Below are positions 1 to 9,447 of a DNA stretch of 64,000 nt, one piece after another. The translations under genes were made by a program, and so were the position numbers. Position 1 is the first letter of the stretch; every line of letters begins with the position of its first letter. A model generated the notes under the pieces. The model was not told where the DNA came from, searched no databases, and saw nothing but the letters and a program-made list of their open reading frames with translations. Source of the DNA: Pyrinomonas methylaliphatogenes (lineage in GTDB: Bacteria > Acidobacteriota > Blastocatellia > Pyrinomonadales > Pyrinomonadaceae); NCBI RefSeq assembly GCF_000820845.2, contig NZ_CBXV010000008.1:976705-1040704 (forward strand), given 5' to 3'.

Positions 1-188
1 CGAAGATCGACCACTGGCAGCATGTGCCCACGCACATCGATCACGCCGACCAGAAATTTCGGCGCGCGCGGCATGCGCACTGGCTCTTGATAGGCGAAGA
101 CTTCGGCGACCTCGCTCACGTCGAAAGCGAAATATTCATCGTCGAGACGGAAGATGACGAATTCTCGTAGCGCATCGTGAGCTTGCAT
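1..188 (-). CDS. CheW-domain chemotaxis adaptor, 5' part only
   Basis: The gene runs off the left edge; the first 62 codons are visible. The protein begins MQAHDALREFVIFRLDDEYF, continues FAFDVSEVAEV, and later has PRAPKFLVGVIDVRGHMLPV. These are the two diagnostic strands of a CheW fold (FxLxxxxFAxxxxxVxEV, then P.xxxGVIxxRGxxxPVxDL). CheW proteins couple chemoreceptors to the CheA kinase in the cytoplasm. The ATG at 188 is preceded by GGGGATC. No che neighbours are visible in the window, so it may be an isolated CheW or part of a cluster to the left. Confidence 0.85.
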   Translation of the reverse strand, partial: MQAHDALREFVIFRLDDEYFAFDVSEVAEVFAYQEPVRMPRAPKFLVGVIDVRGHMLPVVDL

Positions 189-245
189 CTTCGATCCCCA
201 AGACCTATCCGTAAGCTGCGTTCAGTCTCTTCGCCACAGGGCCTC

Positions 246-2240
246 TCAAGTTCGGTGAAACCCTTTCTCGATATCGCGAAGCGCCAAGCGCAAGATGATC
301 GGGCGCCCATGAGGGCAGGTCGTCGGCGAACTAGTCGTCAGAAGCTGATCGATCAGCCACCGCATCTTCTCCATCGTCAGCGGCGTATTGATCTTGATCG
401 CCGCGCGGCAGGCGAGCGCGGCGGCGAGGCGATCGCGTAAGTTCTCGCGCGCCGCGCCGCGCTTCTCCACATCGACGGCTTCGAGAGCTTCGAGCAGAAG
501 GTTGCGCGCTTCAGCCGGGGGCAGATCGGCGGGGACGGCGCGGATGGCGACGGTGCGCCCGGAAAGTCGCATCAAGGCGAACCCGATGGCTTCCAACTCA
601 TCGGCGATGGTCTCGAAGGCGGCGGCCTGCGCTGGCGTCAGGTCGAAGACTTCGGGCACGAGCAGTTGTTGCGATTCGATGGGGCGAGCCTCTTCACGCG
701 CGCGGTATTTGTCGAAAAGTATGCGTTCGTGGGCGACATGCTGATCGATGAGAAGCAAGCCTTCGGCATCGGTTGCGATGATGTAGCTGTCCTCCAACTG
801 GCCCAGTGGGCGAATATCCGAAGAGAGCGATCCCAGCTCGACTTCGCGGACGAGAGGCGAAACGGATGCGAGCGGCGGAAGCGCGGTCCGCTCCGCTCTG
901 ATCTCAAGCGTTGCGTCCATCTTTTCGGCCTTGTCGGTTGGCGCGCTGTGCCGCTCAAGCGCAGCGGGAGACGTCGTGGCCGACGCGCGAGCTTGCGCTT
1001 CGAAGCTTATGGCTTCGTGGCGGTCGGCGTTGAGCGGTCGGTCGGTGCGCGCGCCCACTACGATGTCACCGCCATGCGGCGCGGTCGGTTTATGATCTGC
1101 GTTGAGCGGTCGGTCGGGGCGGGCGAATTCGCGTTGGTGGCTTCGATCGAAGGCGATCCTCTCTTGCCTCAGTTGCGCGAACGGCGCGTTTCGGGATGGG
1201 GCGGGTTCGATCCGCGCCTCGCCAGGTGCGACCGCGAGCGGCACATATCCGGCGCCGTGGAGCGCGGCGCGCACGGCTTCGCGTATGGTTTCGGCCACCA
1301 ATTCGGGGCGGCGGAACCGCACCTCTATTTTTGCCGGATGGACGTTCACATCAACCTCATCGAATGGCACATCGAGGAAGAGGAGCGCTGCCGGATAAGT
1401 TCCGTGCGGCAGGATGGACCGGTAAGCTTCCGACAGGGCGCGCGCGATGAGCTTATCGCGCACGAAGCGCCCGTTGACGAAAAGATACTGCGCGTCGCGC
1501 GAGGTGCGCCGCTCTCTGGGCGCGGAGACGAAGCCGCGCACGAAGGCGCTTCCGCGCTCGCCGCCTTCGACGAGCAGCAGGTTTTCGATGAAATCAGCGC
1601 CGAAGATCTGGTACGCGCGTTCGCGCAAGTCGAGGGCTGGAGCGGCGCGCAGCGTTTCGCGTCCGTTGTTGATGAGCGTGAACTCGATCTCCGGGTGGGC
1701 CAGCGCGTAATGTGTGATGAGGTTCGTGAGATGGAAGCTTTCGGTCGCCTCTGAACGCAAGAACTTACGGCGCGCCGGGACGTTGAAGAAAAGATCGCGC
1801 ATGGTGATCGTCGTCCCGCGCGGGTGAGCGGCAGGTTCGACGTCGCGCAGCTTCCCGCCTTCGATCCGAACGCGCGTCCCATGCGGTTCATCGTCACACT
1901 TGGTCACGAGTTCGACGCGCGAAACGGCGGCGATCGAGGCCAGCGCTTCGCCGCGAAATCCGAGGGTGCGGATCTCGAAGAGATCTTCGAGCCGGCTGAT
2001 CTTCGATGTCGCGTGGCGTTCGAAGGCGAGGATAGCATCATCTCGCGCCATCCCTTCGCCATCATCGGCGACGCGCAATAGGCGACGCCCGCCGCCCTCG
2101 AAGTGGATCTCGATCCGTTTCGCTCCGGCATCGATCGAGTTTTCGACCAGTTCCTTGGCTACCGAGGCGGGACGCTCGATCACCTCACCGGCGGCGATCT
2201 GGTTGCTCAGTTGATCAGGAAGAACTTTGATCTTGCCCAT
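246..2240 (-). CDS. mutL: DNA mismatch repair protein MutL
   Basis: 664 aa, normal MutL length. The N-terminal GHKL ATPase is complete: QIAAGEVIERP, ELVENSIDAGA (catalytic Glu/Asn near residues 32-36), DDGEGM near 60 and GFRGEALASI near 95. A long low-complexity linker (about residues 340-480) joins the C-terminal dimerisation/endonuclease domain. That domain has DQHVAHERILFD near 499, ACRAAIK near 612 and CPHGRP near 642. The usual endonuclease motif is DQHA-x2-E-x4-E; here Ala is Val and the last Glu is Asp, so metal-dependent nicking is likely but not certain. MutL links mismatch recognition by MutS to strand incision; no mutS is in the window. The linker contains a duplicated DRPLNAD element (see repeat at 1027-1117). 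Confidence 0.96.
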   Translation of the reverse strand: MGKIKVLPDQLSNQIAAGEVIERPASVAKELVENSIDAGAKRIEIHFEGGGRRLLRVADDGEGMARDDAILAFERHATSKISRLEDLFEIRTLGFRGEALASIAAVSRVELVTKCDDEPHGTRVRIEGGKLRDVEPAAHPRGTTITMRDLFFNVPARRKFLRSEATESFHLTNLITHYALAHPEIEFTLINNGRETLRAAPALDLRERAYQIFGADFIENLLLVEGGERGSAFVRGFVSAPRERRTSRDAQYLFVNGRFVRDKLIARALSEAYRSILPHGTYPAALLFLDVPFDEVDVNVHPAKIEVRFRRPELVAETIREAVRAALHGAGYVPLAVAPGEARIEPAPSRNAPFAQLRQERIAFDRSHQREFARPDRPLNADHKPTAPHGGDIVVGARTDRPLNADRHEAISFEAQARASATTSPAALERHSAPTDKAEKMDATLEIRAERTALPPLASVSPLVREVELGSLSSDIRPLGQLEDSYIIATDAEGLLLIDQHVAHERILFDKYRAREEARPIESQQLLVPEVFDLTPAQAAAFETIADELEAIGFALMRLSGRTVAIRAVPADLPPAEARNLLLEALEAVDVEKRGAARENLRDRLAAALACRAAIKINTPLTMEKMRWLIDQLLTTSSPTTCPHGRPIILRLALRDIEKGFHRT
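1027..1117. repeat. 19-bp direct repeat inside the mutL linker
   Basis: Copies at 1027-1045 and 1099-1117 are identical over 19 bases, period 72. Because 72 is a multiple of three, the protein keeps frame and shows DRPLNAD twice, 24 residues apart, in the disordered linker of MutL. Similar two-copy repeats with comparable periods occur elsewhere in this window. Confidence 0.8.
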
Positions 2241-2316
2241 CTTTTGAGACCGTCGGAACCATTATCGCCGTTTCCGAGGCGCGGCGGAAGGCGGCTGAGA
2301 CGGATTCGCGAGAGAG

Positions 2317-4005
2317 CTAGAGATAGACGATCGAATGATCGCGCAGGTTCAAATCCACGGCTTCGTAAAGCCAATCGATGATGTATCGACCGTGTCGGGC
2401 GAGCAGCGATGTGATGTTGATCTTCCTCTCTTGAAGCGTCTTCTCCGGATAGAGCGAAGTGAACGCGCGTTCGATTTGACGATGGACTGCTTGGTCGCGC
2501 TCCATCTGCGCGCGATGGAAGCGTAGGCGCAGACCGCGCAGTTGATAGTTGATCTTTCTGCGCCCCGCATCGAGCGCGGCAGCTAAAGTCGGATCGAAAC
2601 GTTGTAGATGTTCGCGCAATTCATCGAGCGCGCGGTTGACCGTCTCATCCACTTGATCGAACTTCTGCGCCGTCTCGCGCCCCAAGTGTTCCTCGACGAC
2701 GCGCGCTACCACGGCATCGTGCCCGGCAAACAGATCCGTAAAATGGAGCCCATAGCGGGCGAGCGTGCGCGCGATGCGCCGTTCGACGACCGTCATGCTC
2801 GCGCGCGGTAGGATCGGCGTCGTCGGGCGCCCCAATATGCGGTAGACCTCCGAGGTTTGAGCGAAATAGGCGATCTCCGCCGCGCCGCCGAAATAGGCCA
2901 CCGTAGGCAGAAGGTAGTCTTGGACGACAGCGCGCAAGGTCACGTTCGGACTGAAGAGTTCGGGGTCACGCTTCGCCCAGGCGCTCAACTCTTCGAGCGA
3001 GTATTCGGCCTGCGCATCTTTGAGACAATAGCGATCGCCGCTGGCGCGTATGAGCGCATGGCGCGCCCCATTCAGGTGAAGGAAGAGCGGAAAAGAGTCG
3101 GATGAAACGAGCACTTGGGCATGGAAGCCCGATTCTTCGAGCTCTCGACTGCGCGCGACGAGCGCCGCCGCGATTTCTGGGGCGCGACTTGCCGCTTCAG
3201 CGTACAGCGGAGCGGCTAATCTCTTCAGGTGCGCTTCGAGCGGATCGAGGACGATCAGCCCGTAGTGGCCGAGGAGCGAAAGCATCATGCGGGCGAACGC
3301 TTCGCCATAACCGAACCCGGGCGCGTATGACGCGCGCAGCAACTGTTCGAGCGCGGGGGAGAATTCCGTCTTGGGGAGGATATCCAGCAGGCTTTCGATG
3401 AGCGCGTTGACCGATTGGTCCAGTCTGACCTCGCCGACCGGCGCGCCTTCACGATGTAGCGTCTCGGGAGCTCGAACGCTCGCCAGTCGCCCGTCACAGG
3501 CGATCACGCTGGCCGTCTGCACTTCAGCCCAATCGTGATCTTCGGTAGCGATCCAGAAGACGGGCACCGCCGCCACGCCGCGCCCGTTTAGACATTGGGC
3601 CAGTTTGATGGCCGAGAGCGCCTTGTAGATGGTGTAAAGCGGGCCGGTGAACAGACCGGCTTGTTGGCCTGAGACGACGGCGACCGTTTCGGCGTGGCGC
3701 AGACGCGCAATGTTGGCTAGGCTCTCTTGGGGCGCATCCCAACGCTTGTGCATCTCTTCGAGCGCATCGCAGAGCGCTTGGCGATCCACGACATAGGCGG
3801 CGAGGACTTCTCGAACGCGAGTTGCGACCTCGCAGTGGTGGCGCACCGCCGTCGGGTAGAAGCGCCGCAGACTCTCCGGATCGCGCAAGTAGGAGAGGAA
3901 GAGATGAGATTGGTGCGGAAGACGTTCGAAAGGCAGGGCTTCGACGCGCAATCCGACCTTCTCGGGCGAGCTGTAACACGCGCTTTCTGCTGTCGTACTC
4001 ACCAC
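2317..4005 (-). CDS. bshC: Bacillithiol biosynthesis cysteine-adding enzyme BshC
   Basis: 562 aa, close to the usual 530-560 aa. BshC is assigned the last step of bacillithiol synthesis, joining cysteine to glucosaminyl-malate. Family signatures visible are SGQQAGLFTGPLYTIYKALS near residue 118, PVFWIATEDHDWAEV near 152, and a long basic helical C-terminus typical of its coiled coil. It starts 65 bp downstream of mutL on the opposite-to-ypdA strand and is divergent from ypdA (4265). The pairing of a bacillithiol-making enzyme with the bacillithiol disulfide reductase family supports both calls. bshA and bshB are not in the window. Confidence 0.95.
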   Translation of the reverse strand: MVSTTAESACYSSPEKVGLRVEALPFERLPHQSHLFLSYLRDPESLRRFYPTAVRHHCEVATRVREVLAAYVVDRQALCDALEEMHKRWDAPQESLANIARLRHAETVAVVSGQQAGLFTGPLYTIYKALSAIKLAQCLNGRGVAAVPVFWIATEDHDWAEVQTASVIACDGRLASVRAPETLHREGAPVGEVRLDQSVNALIESLLDILPKTEFSPALEQLLRASYAPGFGYGEAFARMMLSLLGHYGLIVLDPLEAHLKRLAAPLYAEAASRAPEIAAALVARSRELEESGFHAQVLVSSDSFPLFLHLNGARHALIRASGDRYCLKDAQAEYSLEELSAWAKRDPELFSPNVTLRAVVQDYLLPTVAYFGGAAEIAYFAQTSEVYRILGRPTTPILPRASMTVVERRIARTLARYGLHFTDLFAGHDAVVARVVEEHLGRETAQKFDQVDETVNRALDELREHLQRFDPTLAAALDAGRRKINYQLRGLRLRFHRAQMERDQAVHRQIERAFTSLYPEKTLQERKINITSLLARHGRYIIDWLYEAVDLNLRDHSIVYL

Positions 4006-4186
4006 GCCTTTGCCCTTTCAGTCGACGAACAGAGCCGCATCGCGATTTTCGTGGACCGCTCTAGATGCGAAACGCCGCAAAACGAGCGGCGAAAACTTCA
4101 CGTGCTAGATTGGCGTCCGAGCGCGAAACATTATAGCGATTGTCGGCGATGGCGTGCAAACCTGCCTTGACGAAGTCGCAAGCGCA

Positions 4187-4218
4187 TTGCGATGATGTTA
4201 ATCTGTCGATCATCGCAA
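4187..4218. promoter_or_regulatory. Inverted repeat between bshC and ypdA (candidate operator)
   Basis: TTGCGATGAT at 4187-4196 and its exact complement ATCATCGCAA at 4209-4218 are separated by 12 bases. The centre is about 60 bp upstream of the ypdA start, in the 259-bp divergent spacer. No T-run follows, so an operator for a dimeric regulator is likelier than a terminator. The regulator is unknown. Confidence 0.5.
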
Positions 4219-4264
4219 CGCCAGATGTGGGTTCATCTGTTGAGCGCGATTTTCGCCTGAAGTT

Positions 4265-5266
4265 ATGGCCAACGTGCAAGATATGCTCGATCTTTTGATC
4301 ATCGGCGCCGGGCCGGCGGGCATCTCTGCGGCTGATATGGCGGCGCAAGAGGGATTGAACTACCTCGTCATCGAGAAGGGACTTATCGCCAACACGATCT
4401 ATCGTTATCCGATCGGTTTGACGGTCTTCTCCACTCCGGACGAACTCGAGATGCGGCCCAACACGCTGCACCCGTGCCGCGAAAAACCGACGCGCGAAGA
4501 GCTTTTGACGCACTACGTGCGTTTCGTGCTGGATCGCGATTTGCGCATCAATACTGAGGAGGAGGTCATTGCGCTCAAGCGCGAGGATGCCCATTTCCTC
4601 GTTCGGACGACGCGCGCCGAATACCGATCTGCGTGTGTGCTTGCGGCGATCGGCGCGATGGCCCATCCGCGGCGGCTCGGCGTCAAGGGCGAAGATCTAC
4701 CGAAGGTCCACCATCGCTTCGTCGAAGCTTTCCCCTACGTGCGAAAAGAAGCGCTCGTCGTGGGCGGCGGGAATTCTGCCGCCGAGGCCGCGCTCTTCCT
4801 CGCTGAGGCCGGAGCGCGCACGAAACTTGCGATCTGGCGCAGCGATTGGGAGAACCGCGATCCGAAGCGCGGCGCGATCAAACATTGGGTGCGCACGCCG
4901 CTCGAGCGGCAAATAGAGCTGGGCAATTTGGAGGTGCTGCTCTTCCGCGAAATCGCCGAAATTGGGGAAAAAGAGGTGCGCATCGTTCTCGAAGATGGCA
5001 CGGAGCGAACGATCGCCAACGATGTGGTCTTCGTCCTGATCGGAAGCGATGCCGATCTCAGCTTGTTGCGGCAGGTCGGAGTTGAAACCTATCGTTCGGG
5101 CTTGTGCGAAGTTCCCGTCTATGATCCGGAAAGTTTCGAGACGAATGTCGCGGGGCTATACGTCGCCGGACATTTCACGCTGGCCCGACACATCAAGGAA
5201 GCGATCGCCGTCCCGCGCCGGATCGTGCCGCTGATCGCGCGAAAGTTGCGGAGCGCAGCGCGTTAA
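4265..5266 (+). CDS. ypdA: YpdA-family bacillithiol disulfide reductase (FAD/NAD(P)H)
   Basis: 333 aa. An N-terminal dinucleotide motif IIGAGPAGISAADMA (about residues 11-25) binds FAD and a second, VVGGGNSAAEAALFLAEAG (about 163-181), binds NAD(P)H. The spacing and the lack of a CxxC pair fit the YpdA/Bdr family and not thioredoxin reductase. Family members reduce oxidised bacillithiol (BSSB) with NADPH. The ATG at 4265 was taken; MLDLLIIGAG at 4283 is an alternative. It is transcribed away from bshC, which strengthens the bacillithiol role. Confidence 0.9.
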   Translation: MANVQDMLDLLIIGAGPAGISAADMAAQEGLNYLVIEKGLIANTIYRYPIGLTVFSTPDELEMRPNTLHPCREKPTREELLTHYVRFVLDRDLRINTEEEVIALKREDAHFLVRTTRAEYRSACVLAAIGAMAHPRRLGVKGEDLPKVHHRFVEAFPYVRKEALVVGGGNSAAEAALFLAEAGARTKLAIWRSDWENRDPKRGAIKHWVRTPLERQIELGNLEVLLFREIAEIGEKEVRIVLEDGTERTIANDVVFVLIGSDADLSLLRQVGVETYRSGLCEVPVYDPESFETNVAGLYVAGHFTLARHIKEAIAVPRRIVPLIARKLRSAAR

Positions 5267-5282
5267 CATGTCAGCGGTGCGT

Positions 5283-6740
5283 TCACTCCGGTGTGGCTTT
5301 CAACCTTTCAGGATCCCACCGATAGATGCGCCGCTCGAAATAGGCCGTGTTCGAAAGGACGGCTGGACCGGCGGCGCGGAATCCGAAGACCGCATCTTCG
5401 ATGACCGATTGGCGCGAACGAACGGCGGCGAAGAAATTCTTGTGATGATCGAGATGATCGCTGTAACCTTGCGGCGCTGCATAAACCTCCGTCGTCCGCG
5501 CGGTGATCTCTTGCGAAAGCGATTCTGGATACTTCGCCCGATACTCTTTCAGGAATCGCTCCTGCACCGCTTGCGGGAATGTGTTGATCGTATAGCCGGG
5601 CTCGCGCAACTTAGGTGAACGGGCGAGCGTGACGCTATTGCCGCCGATGATTAGCGTCCCTTCGCTGCCGACGAACCTGAAACCTTCTTCGCCGCCGCCG
5701 CCGTCCATGAAGTTGACTTTGAGATTGAGGTTGAAGGCATCGTGCGTCTTCGCCTTCGGGTAATCGTAGATGCCGAGCATCACGTCGGGGACGTCGCGCC
5801 CATCCTTCCAATAGCGCAATCCACCTGTCGCCAGAATCCGTTCCGGCCCCAGACTGTCGAGGACGTAGTGGATGCCGCTGAACAGATGGACGAACAGGTC
5901 GCCTGGGATGCCGGTCCCGTAATCTCGATAATTGCGCCAGCGAAAGAGACGAACGGGGTCGAACGGTCGTTTCGGCGCTTTGCCCAAGAATCGATCCCAA
6001 TCGATATTCTGCGGCGAGGCGTCGGGCGGGATCGTATATTGCCAAGCGCCGATGGGCGTGTTGCGATTCCAGTAGGCTTCGATCAGCGTGATCGTCCCGA
6101 TCGCCCCTTGAGCGATCAGCTCTTTGGCTTTGCGATAGACGATCGAGGAGACGCGCTGGCTGCCGATTTGACAGATGCGTCCCGTCCTGTTCTGAGCTTC
6201 GATGATGCGCGCGCCCTCTTCGATGTCGTGAATCATCGGCTTTTCGAGATAGACATCCTTGCCGGCTTTCATCGCCTCGATCGCCATCTCGGCGTGCCAG
6301 TGGTCGGGCGTGGCGATAATCACGGCATCGACATCCGGGCGCGACAGGATCTCGCGATAATCGCGCGTCGTGAAGATCGGGCGTTTGCCGGTCGAAACGG
6401 TTGAGGCTCCCGCGCTCATGGCTTGCACCCTCTCCGTGCTCAGGGCGCTCTGTCCGGAGCCGAAGACTTCCTGCGCGCGAATGAGCCGTCCGTCGTAAAC
6501 ATCGGCGACGGCGACCAGTTCGACGCCGGGCACGCGCAGCGCGGTCATCGTGTTGGCGGTCCCCATCCCGCCCATGCCGATGGTCGCGATCTGTATGCGA
6601 TCGTTAGGCGAGATCTGCGGCGAAGCTTCTGGCGTCTGGTATTCGATTGGGAAGACTTTAGCCGCGCCGGTTGCAACTACCGTCCCGGCAGCGAGGCGGA
6701 GAAAATCGCGGCGAGATGATCTAGAGCGATCTCGGGTCAT
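5283..6740 (-). CDS. Tat-exported Gfo/Idh/MocA-family oxidoreductase
   Basis: 485 aa. The N-terminus carries a twin-arginine signal (SSRRDFLRLAAG, residues 8-19), so the folded enzyme is probably exported with its cofactor. The Rossmann motif IATIGMGGMGTANTMTAL is near residue 50 and VYLEKPM, the family's conserved Lys-Pro, near 161. The substrate is probably a sugar, inositol or related polyol, but it cannot be told from sequence. The start ATG at 6740 has a good ribosome site (GGAGGGG, 9 bases away). A second Tat oxidoreductase lies just upstream on the same strand, which suggests periplasmic sugar chemistry, but the 200-bp gap argues for separate transcription. Confidence 0.88.
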   Translation of the reverse strand: MTRDRSRSSRRDFLRLAAGTVVATGAAKVFPIEYQTPEASPQISPNDRIQIATIGMGGMGTANTMTALRVPGVELVAVADVYDGRLIRAQEVFGSGQSALSTERVQAMSAGASTVSTGKRPIFTTRDYREILSRPDVDAVIIATPDHWHAEMAIEAMKAGKDVYLEKPMIHDIEEGARIIEAQNRTGRICQIGSQRVSSIVYRKAKELIAQGAIGTITLIEAYWNRNTPIGAWQYTIPPDASPQNIDWDRFLGKAPKRPFDPVRLFRWRNYRDYGTGIPGDLFVHLFSGIHYVLDSLGPERILATGGLRYWKDGRDVPDVMLGIYDYPKAKTHDAFNLNLKVNFMDGGGGEEGFRFVGSEGTLIIGGNSVTLARSPKLREPGYTINTFPQAVQERFLKEYRAKYPESLSQEITARTTEVYAAPQGYSDHLDHHKNFFAAVRSRQSVIEDAVFGFRAAGPAVLSNTAYFERRIYRWDPERLKATPE

Positions 6741-6939
6741 AAGCTTTGTCCCCTCCGAGTTTGAGCTGGTTGAAAGCGGCGAAAAATCTGATTGCGGATC
6801 GCACCGAACATGGCATACAAGCGACGCACGATCGGTCCAGTCATGGAAGCGAAAGAGCGTCGCCCGTTATTGCGCTCTCGGGTTTCGAAAAGCTTGAGCC
6901 AGATTGCATCCGACTCAGCTCAAAGCGCGGCCTGTCGAT

Positions 6940-7917
6940 CTACGTCCAAGCTCGATAAAAGGCGATCTCCTGCCAAGCTTTCGCCGTGCGCTCTTCGAGT
7001 CGGGCTAGTTCCTCCGCGCTCAACGCTTGCGCATTCCGCGCGGCTTGGATGTTTTGCGCGAGTTGTTGCGGATTCTCGGCAGCGATGATGCACGCCGATA
7101 CGCCGGGTTGCGAGAGCACATAGCTGATCGCTTCGGTTATCGTGAGCAGTCCGGGGCGGAGCAAGCGTCCGTAAGCCGGGATCTTCATCGCCACTACGCC
7201 GACGCCACGTTCGCGCGCCGCGGGCAGCGCATGTTTGATGAATGGACGCGGATGGTGAACGTCAGCCGCGTTGAGCGCGATGAGCGTCACATCGAACGGG
7301 TAACGGCGAAGCCCCTCGGCGATCACCATCGGATCGTGATGTCCGGTGATGCCGCAAAACCGAATCAATCTTTGTCTCTTGGCCTCTTCGATCGCTTCGA
7401 TGGCGCCGCCGCGGCTCATCATCACATCGAGTTCTTCACGGAACGAGACATGATGCATCTGCCACAGGTCCAGATAATCCGTTTTGAGGCGACGCAAGGA
7501 GCGCTCGAGTTCGCGCCATGCGCCATCGCGCGTGCGTTGATCGGTCTTGCTCGAAAGAAAGATCTGCGTGCGGTAGGGCGGAAGGACGCGCCCCAGTTGT
7601 TCTTCGCTCGCGCCGTAGTTAGCTGCCGTGTCGAAGTAGCGAACGCCCAATTCGAGCGCCGCTTCGATCAAGCGGATCGCTTCCGCTTCGCGATCGGGTT
7701 TGCTGAGCGGAGTCTGCCCAGCGCCGCCTAGCCCGAAGATGGGAATGCTCACGCCCGTGCGACCGAGCTTGCGCGTGGGTATCGGCGAGGGCGGCAGACC
7801 GCGTTGCGCGTTCATTGGCGAAGATTCCGCGCTGCGAACGCAACCGATTTGCGCCAGCGCGGCCCCACCTGCGGCTAACTGGCGGATGAAGTCTCGCCGC
7901 GAAGTCTTGTGTGGCAT
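6940..7917 (-). CDS. Tat-exported aldo/keto reductase
   Basis: 325 aa from the ATG at 7917, chosen because GGGGAG stands just upstream and because the protein then begins MPHKTSRRDFIRQLAAGGAA, a Tat signal. The reading frame stays open further upstream but that part is unlikely to be translated. AKR signature residues are present: Asp and Tyr in YFDTAANYG, Lys in FLSSKTDQ, and His in DLWQMHH. An IGC at the end of the signal could be a weak lipobox. Family members reduce aldehydes or ketones with NADPH; the substrate here is unknown. Confidence 0.88.
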   Translation of the reverse strand: MPHKTSRRDFIRQLAAGGAALAQIGCVRSAESSPMNAQRGLPPSPIPTRKLGRTGVSIPIFGLGGAGQTPLSKPDREAEAIRLIEAALELGVRYFDTAANYGASEEQLGRVLPPYRTQIFLSSKTDQRTRDGAWRELERSLRRLKTDYLDLWQMHHVSFREELDVMMSRGGAIEAIEEAKRQRLIRFCGITGHHDPMVIAEGLRRYPFDVTLIALNAADVHHPRPFIKHALPAARERGVGVVAMKIPAYGRLLRPGLLTITEAISYVLSQPGVSACIIAAENPQQLAQNIQAARNAQALSAEELARLEERTAKAWQEIAFYRAWT

Positions 7918-8124
7918 CTTCTCTCCCCTCAACTGACTTCCGATCTGAAGGTCGAGTGCGGGAAAAGCTTGGCAAGATGAGCCGAAGTTGTCAACGTCTT
8001 CCGGCCATGCGGGAGGCTCGGAGGGCGGAGCCATTTGGCGAAGATTTTTAACGCATCATCGAAAGCGACGTCCTTCAAACTCATCTCGTTAATCTCGGAT
8101 CGGCTTGGCGGATCAAGGGCCCGT

Positions 8125-9390
8125 TCAAGCCGGTTTCGGCGCGCCCGTTCGCTCCATCGCGGCGCGCACGCAGCGGACGGTATCGCGCGCGATGAGCAGC
8201 TCTTCATCGGTTGGGATGACATATGCGGCAAGCTTCGCGCCGTCACGACTGATTAAGCCTTCGCGTCCGTTCTTGTGCGCGGCGTTCTTCTCCGGGTCCA
8301 GTTCCAGCCCGAACCATTCCAGCCCCTCGCAGATGCGGGCGCGTATTTCGGGCGAGTTCTCGCCGATCCCGCCCGTGAAGATCACGGCATCGGCTCCGCC
8401 CACCGCGGCTAGATACGCGCCGATGTACTTGCGCGCGCGGTAGCAGAAGATCTCGATCGCCAAGCGCGCGCGCCGATCGTTGTGTTCGCGCGCTTCATCG
8501 AGCAACTCGCGCATGTCATTCGTCAAACCTGAAATGCCGAGCAGGCCCGATTGTTTGTTGAGCAACATCTCCACTTCTTGCGTCGTCAAGCCTTCTTTGG
8601 CGGCGAGGAAATCGACGATGGCTGGATCTATATCGCCCGAACGTGTGCCCATCACCAATCCTTCGAGCGGCGTCAGACCCATCGAGGTGTCGAGCGACTG
8701 ACCGCGCTTGATCGCCGTCGCCGAACATCCGTTGCCGAGATGAAGCGAGATGACATTCGTCTCTTCACGCGCGATGCCGCGCAAAGTTCGGTAGCGGTAG
8801 GCGACGTAACGGTGTGAGGTTCCGTGAAATCCGTAGCGGCGAATGCGGTGGCGCCGATATAGCTGATACGGGATGGCGTAAAGATAAGCGTGTTCGGGCA
8901 GAGTTTGATGGAAGGCGGTGTCGAAGACGGCGACTTGCGGCACGCCCGGACCCAGACTTTCGCGCGCGGCGATGATGCCGCGAATATTGGCCGGATTGTG
9001 AAGCGGCGCAAGATCGATGCAATCCTCGATGCCGCGCAACACCTCATCCGTAATGATGACCGATTGAGTGAAACGTTCGCCGCCGTGCACGACGCGATGG
9101 CCCACGGCGTTGATATCGCCGACGCTATGGATCTCGCTGACGTTCGACTCCGGAGCGCAGGCCCAGCGAATGATCTGTTCGACTGCCGCGCGATGATCGC
9201 GCACCGGGGCCGTGAAACGTTGTGCGGGCTGCCCTTCGGCTTGAAAGGTGATGATGGCTTCGCCGCCGATCCGCTCGATCACGCCGCGCGCTAACTTCCG
9301 ATCCGCATCCTGCGCGATCAAATCGAGATCGGTCGCGATCAGTTGGAACTTGACGGAAGAGCTTCCGCAATTTAGCACGAGAACGTTCAT
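8125..9390 (-). CDS. ackA: Acetate kinase
   Basis: 421 aa from the ATG at 9390, where the protein starts [18 protein letters not shown], the family's ATP/acetate-binding N-terminus. Further signatures are [22 protein letters not shown] (catalytic Asp), [11 protein letters not shown] and [10 protein letters not shown]. It interconverts acetate plus ATP and acetyl phosphate in the cytoplasm. No phosphotransacetylase (Pta or PduL) adjoins it, so the acetyl-phosphate partner must be elsewhere. It is slightly longer than the usual 400 aa because of an insertion near residues 15-45. The amidohydrolase gene ends 57 bp upstream on the same strand. Confidence 0.96.
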   Translation of the reverse strand: MNVLVLNCGSSSVKFQLIATDLDLIAQDADRKLARGVIERIGGEAIITFQAEGQPAQRFTAPVRDHRAAVEQIIRWACAPESNVSEIHSVGDINAVGHRVVHGGERFTQSVIITDEVLRGIEDCIDLAPLHNPANIRGIIAARESLGPGVPQVAVFDTAFHQTLPEHAYLYAIPYQLYRRHRIRRYGFHGTSHRYVAYRYRTLRGIAREETNVISLHLGNGCSATAIKRGQSLDTSMGLTPLEGLVMGTRSGDIDPAIVDFLAAKEGLTTQEVEMLLNKQSGLLGISGLTNDMRELLDEAREHNDRRARLAIEIFCYRARKYIGAYLAAVGGADAVIFTGGIGENSPEIRARICEGLEWFGLELDPEKNAAHKNGREGLISRDGAKLAAYVIPTDEELLIARDTVRCVRAAMERTGAPKPA

Positions 9391-9447
9391 CGCTGTAACA
9401 ACCTTTCCCGCGATCGCTCGCCCGTCGCAAGCGACGCGCCTCACATC

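Noticed and set aside
666-1754. 362-codon open frame on plus across mutL
   Set aside because: Antisense to a complete, well-conserved mutL; the product has no family pattern and is a GC-rich shadow frame.
2340-2365. GGTTCAAATCC resembling a tRNA T-arm
   Set aside because: It lies in the bshC coding end, with no cloverleaf, acceptor stem or CCA context around it.
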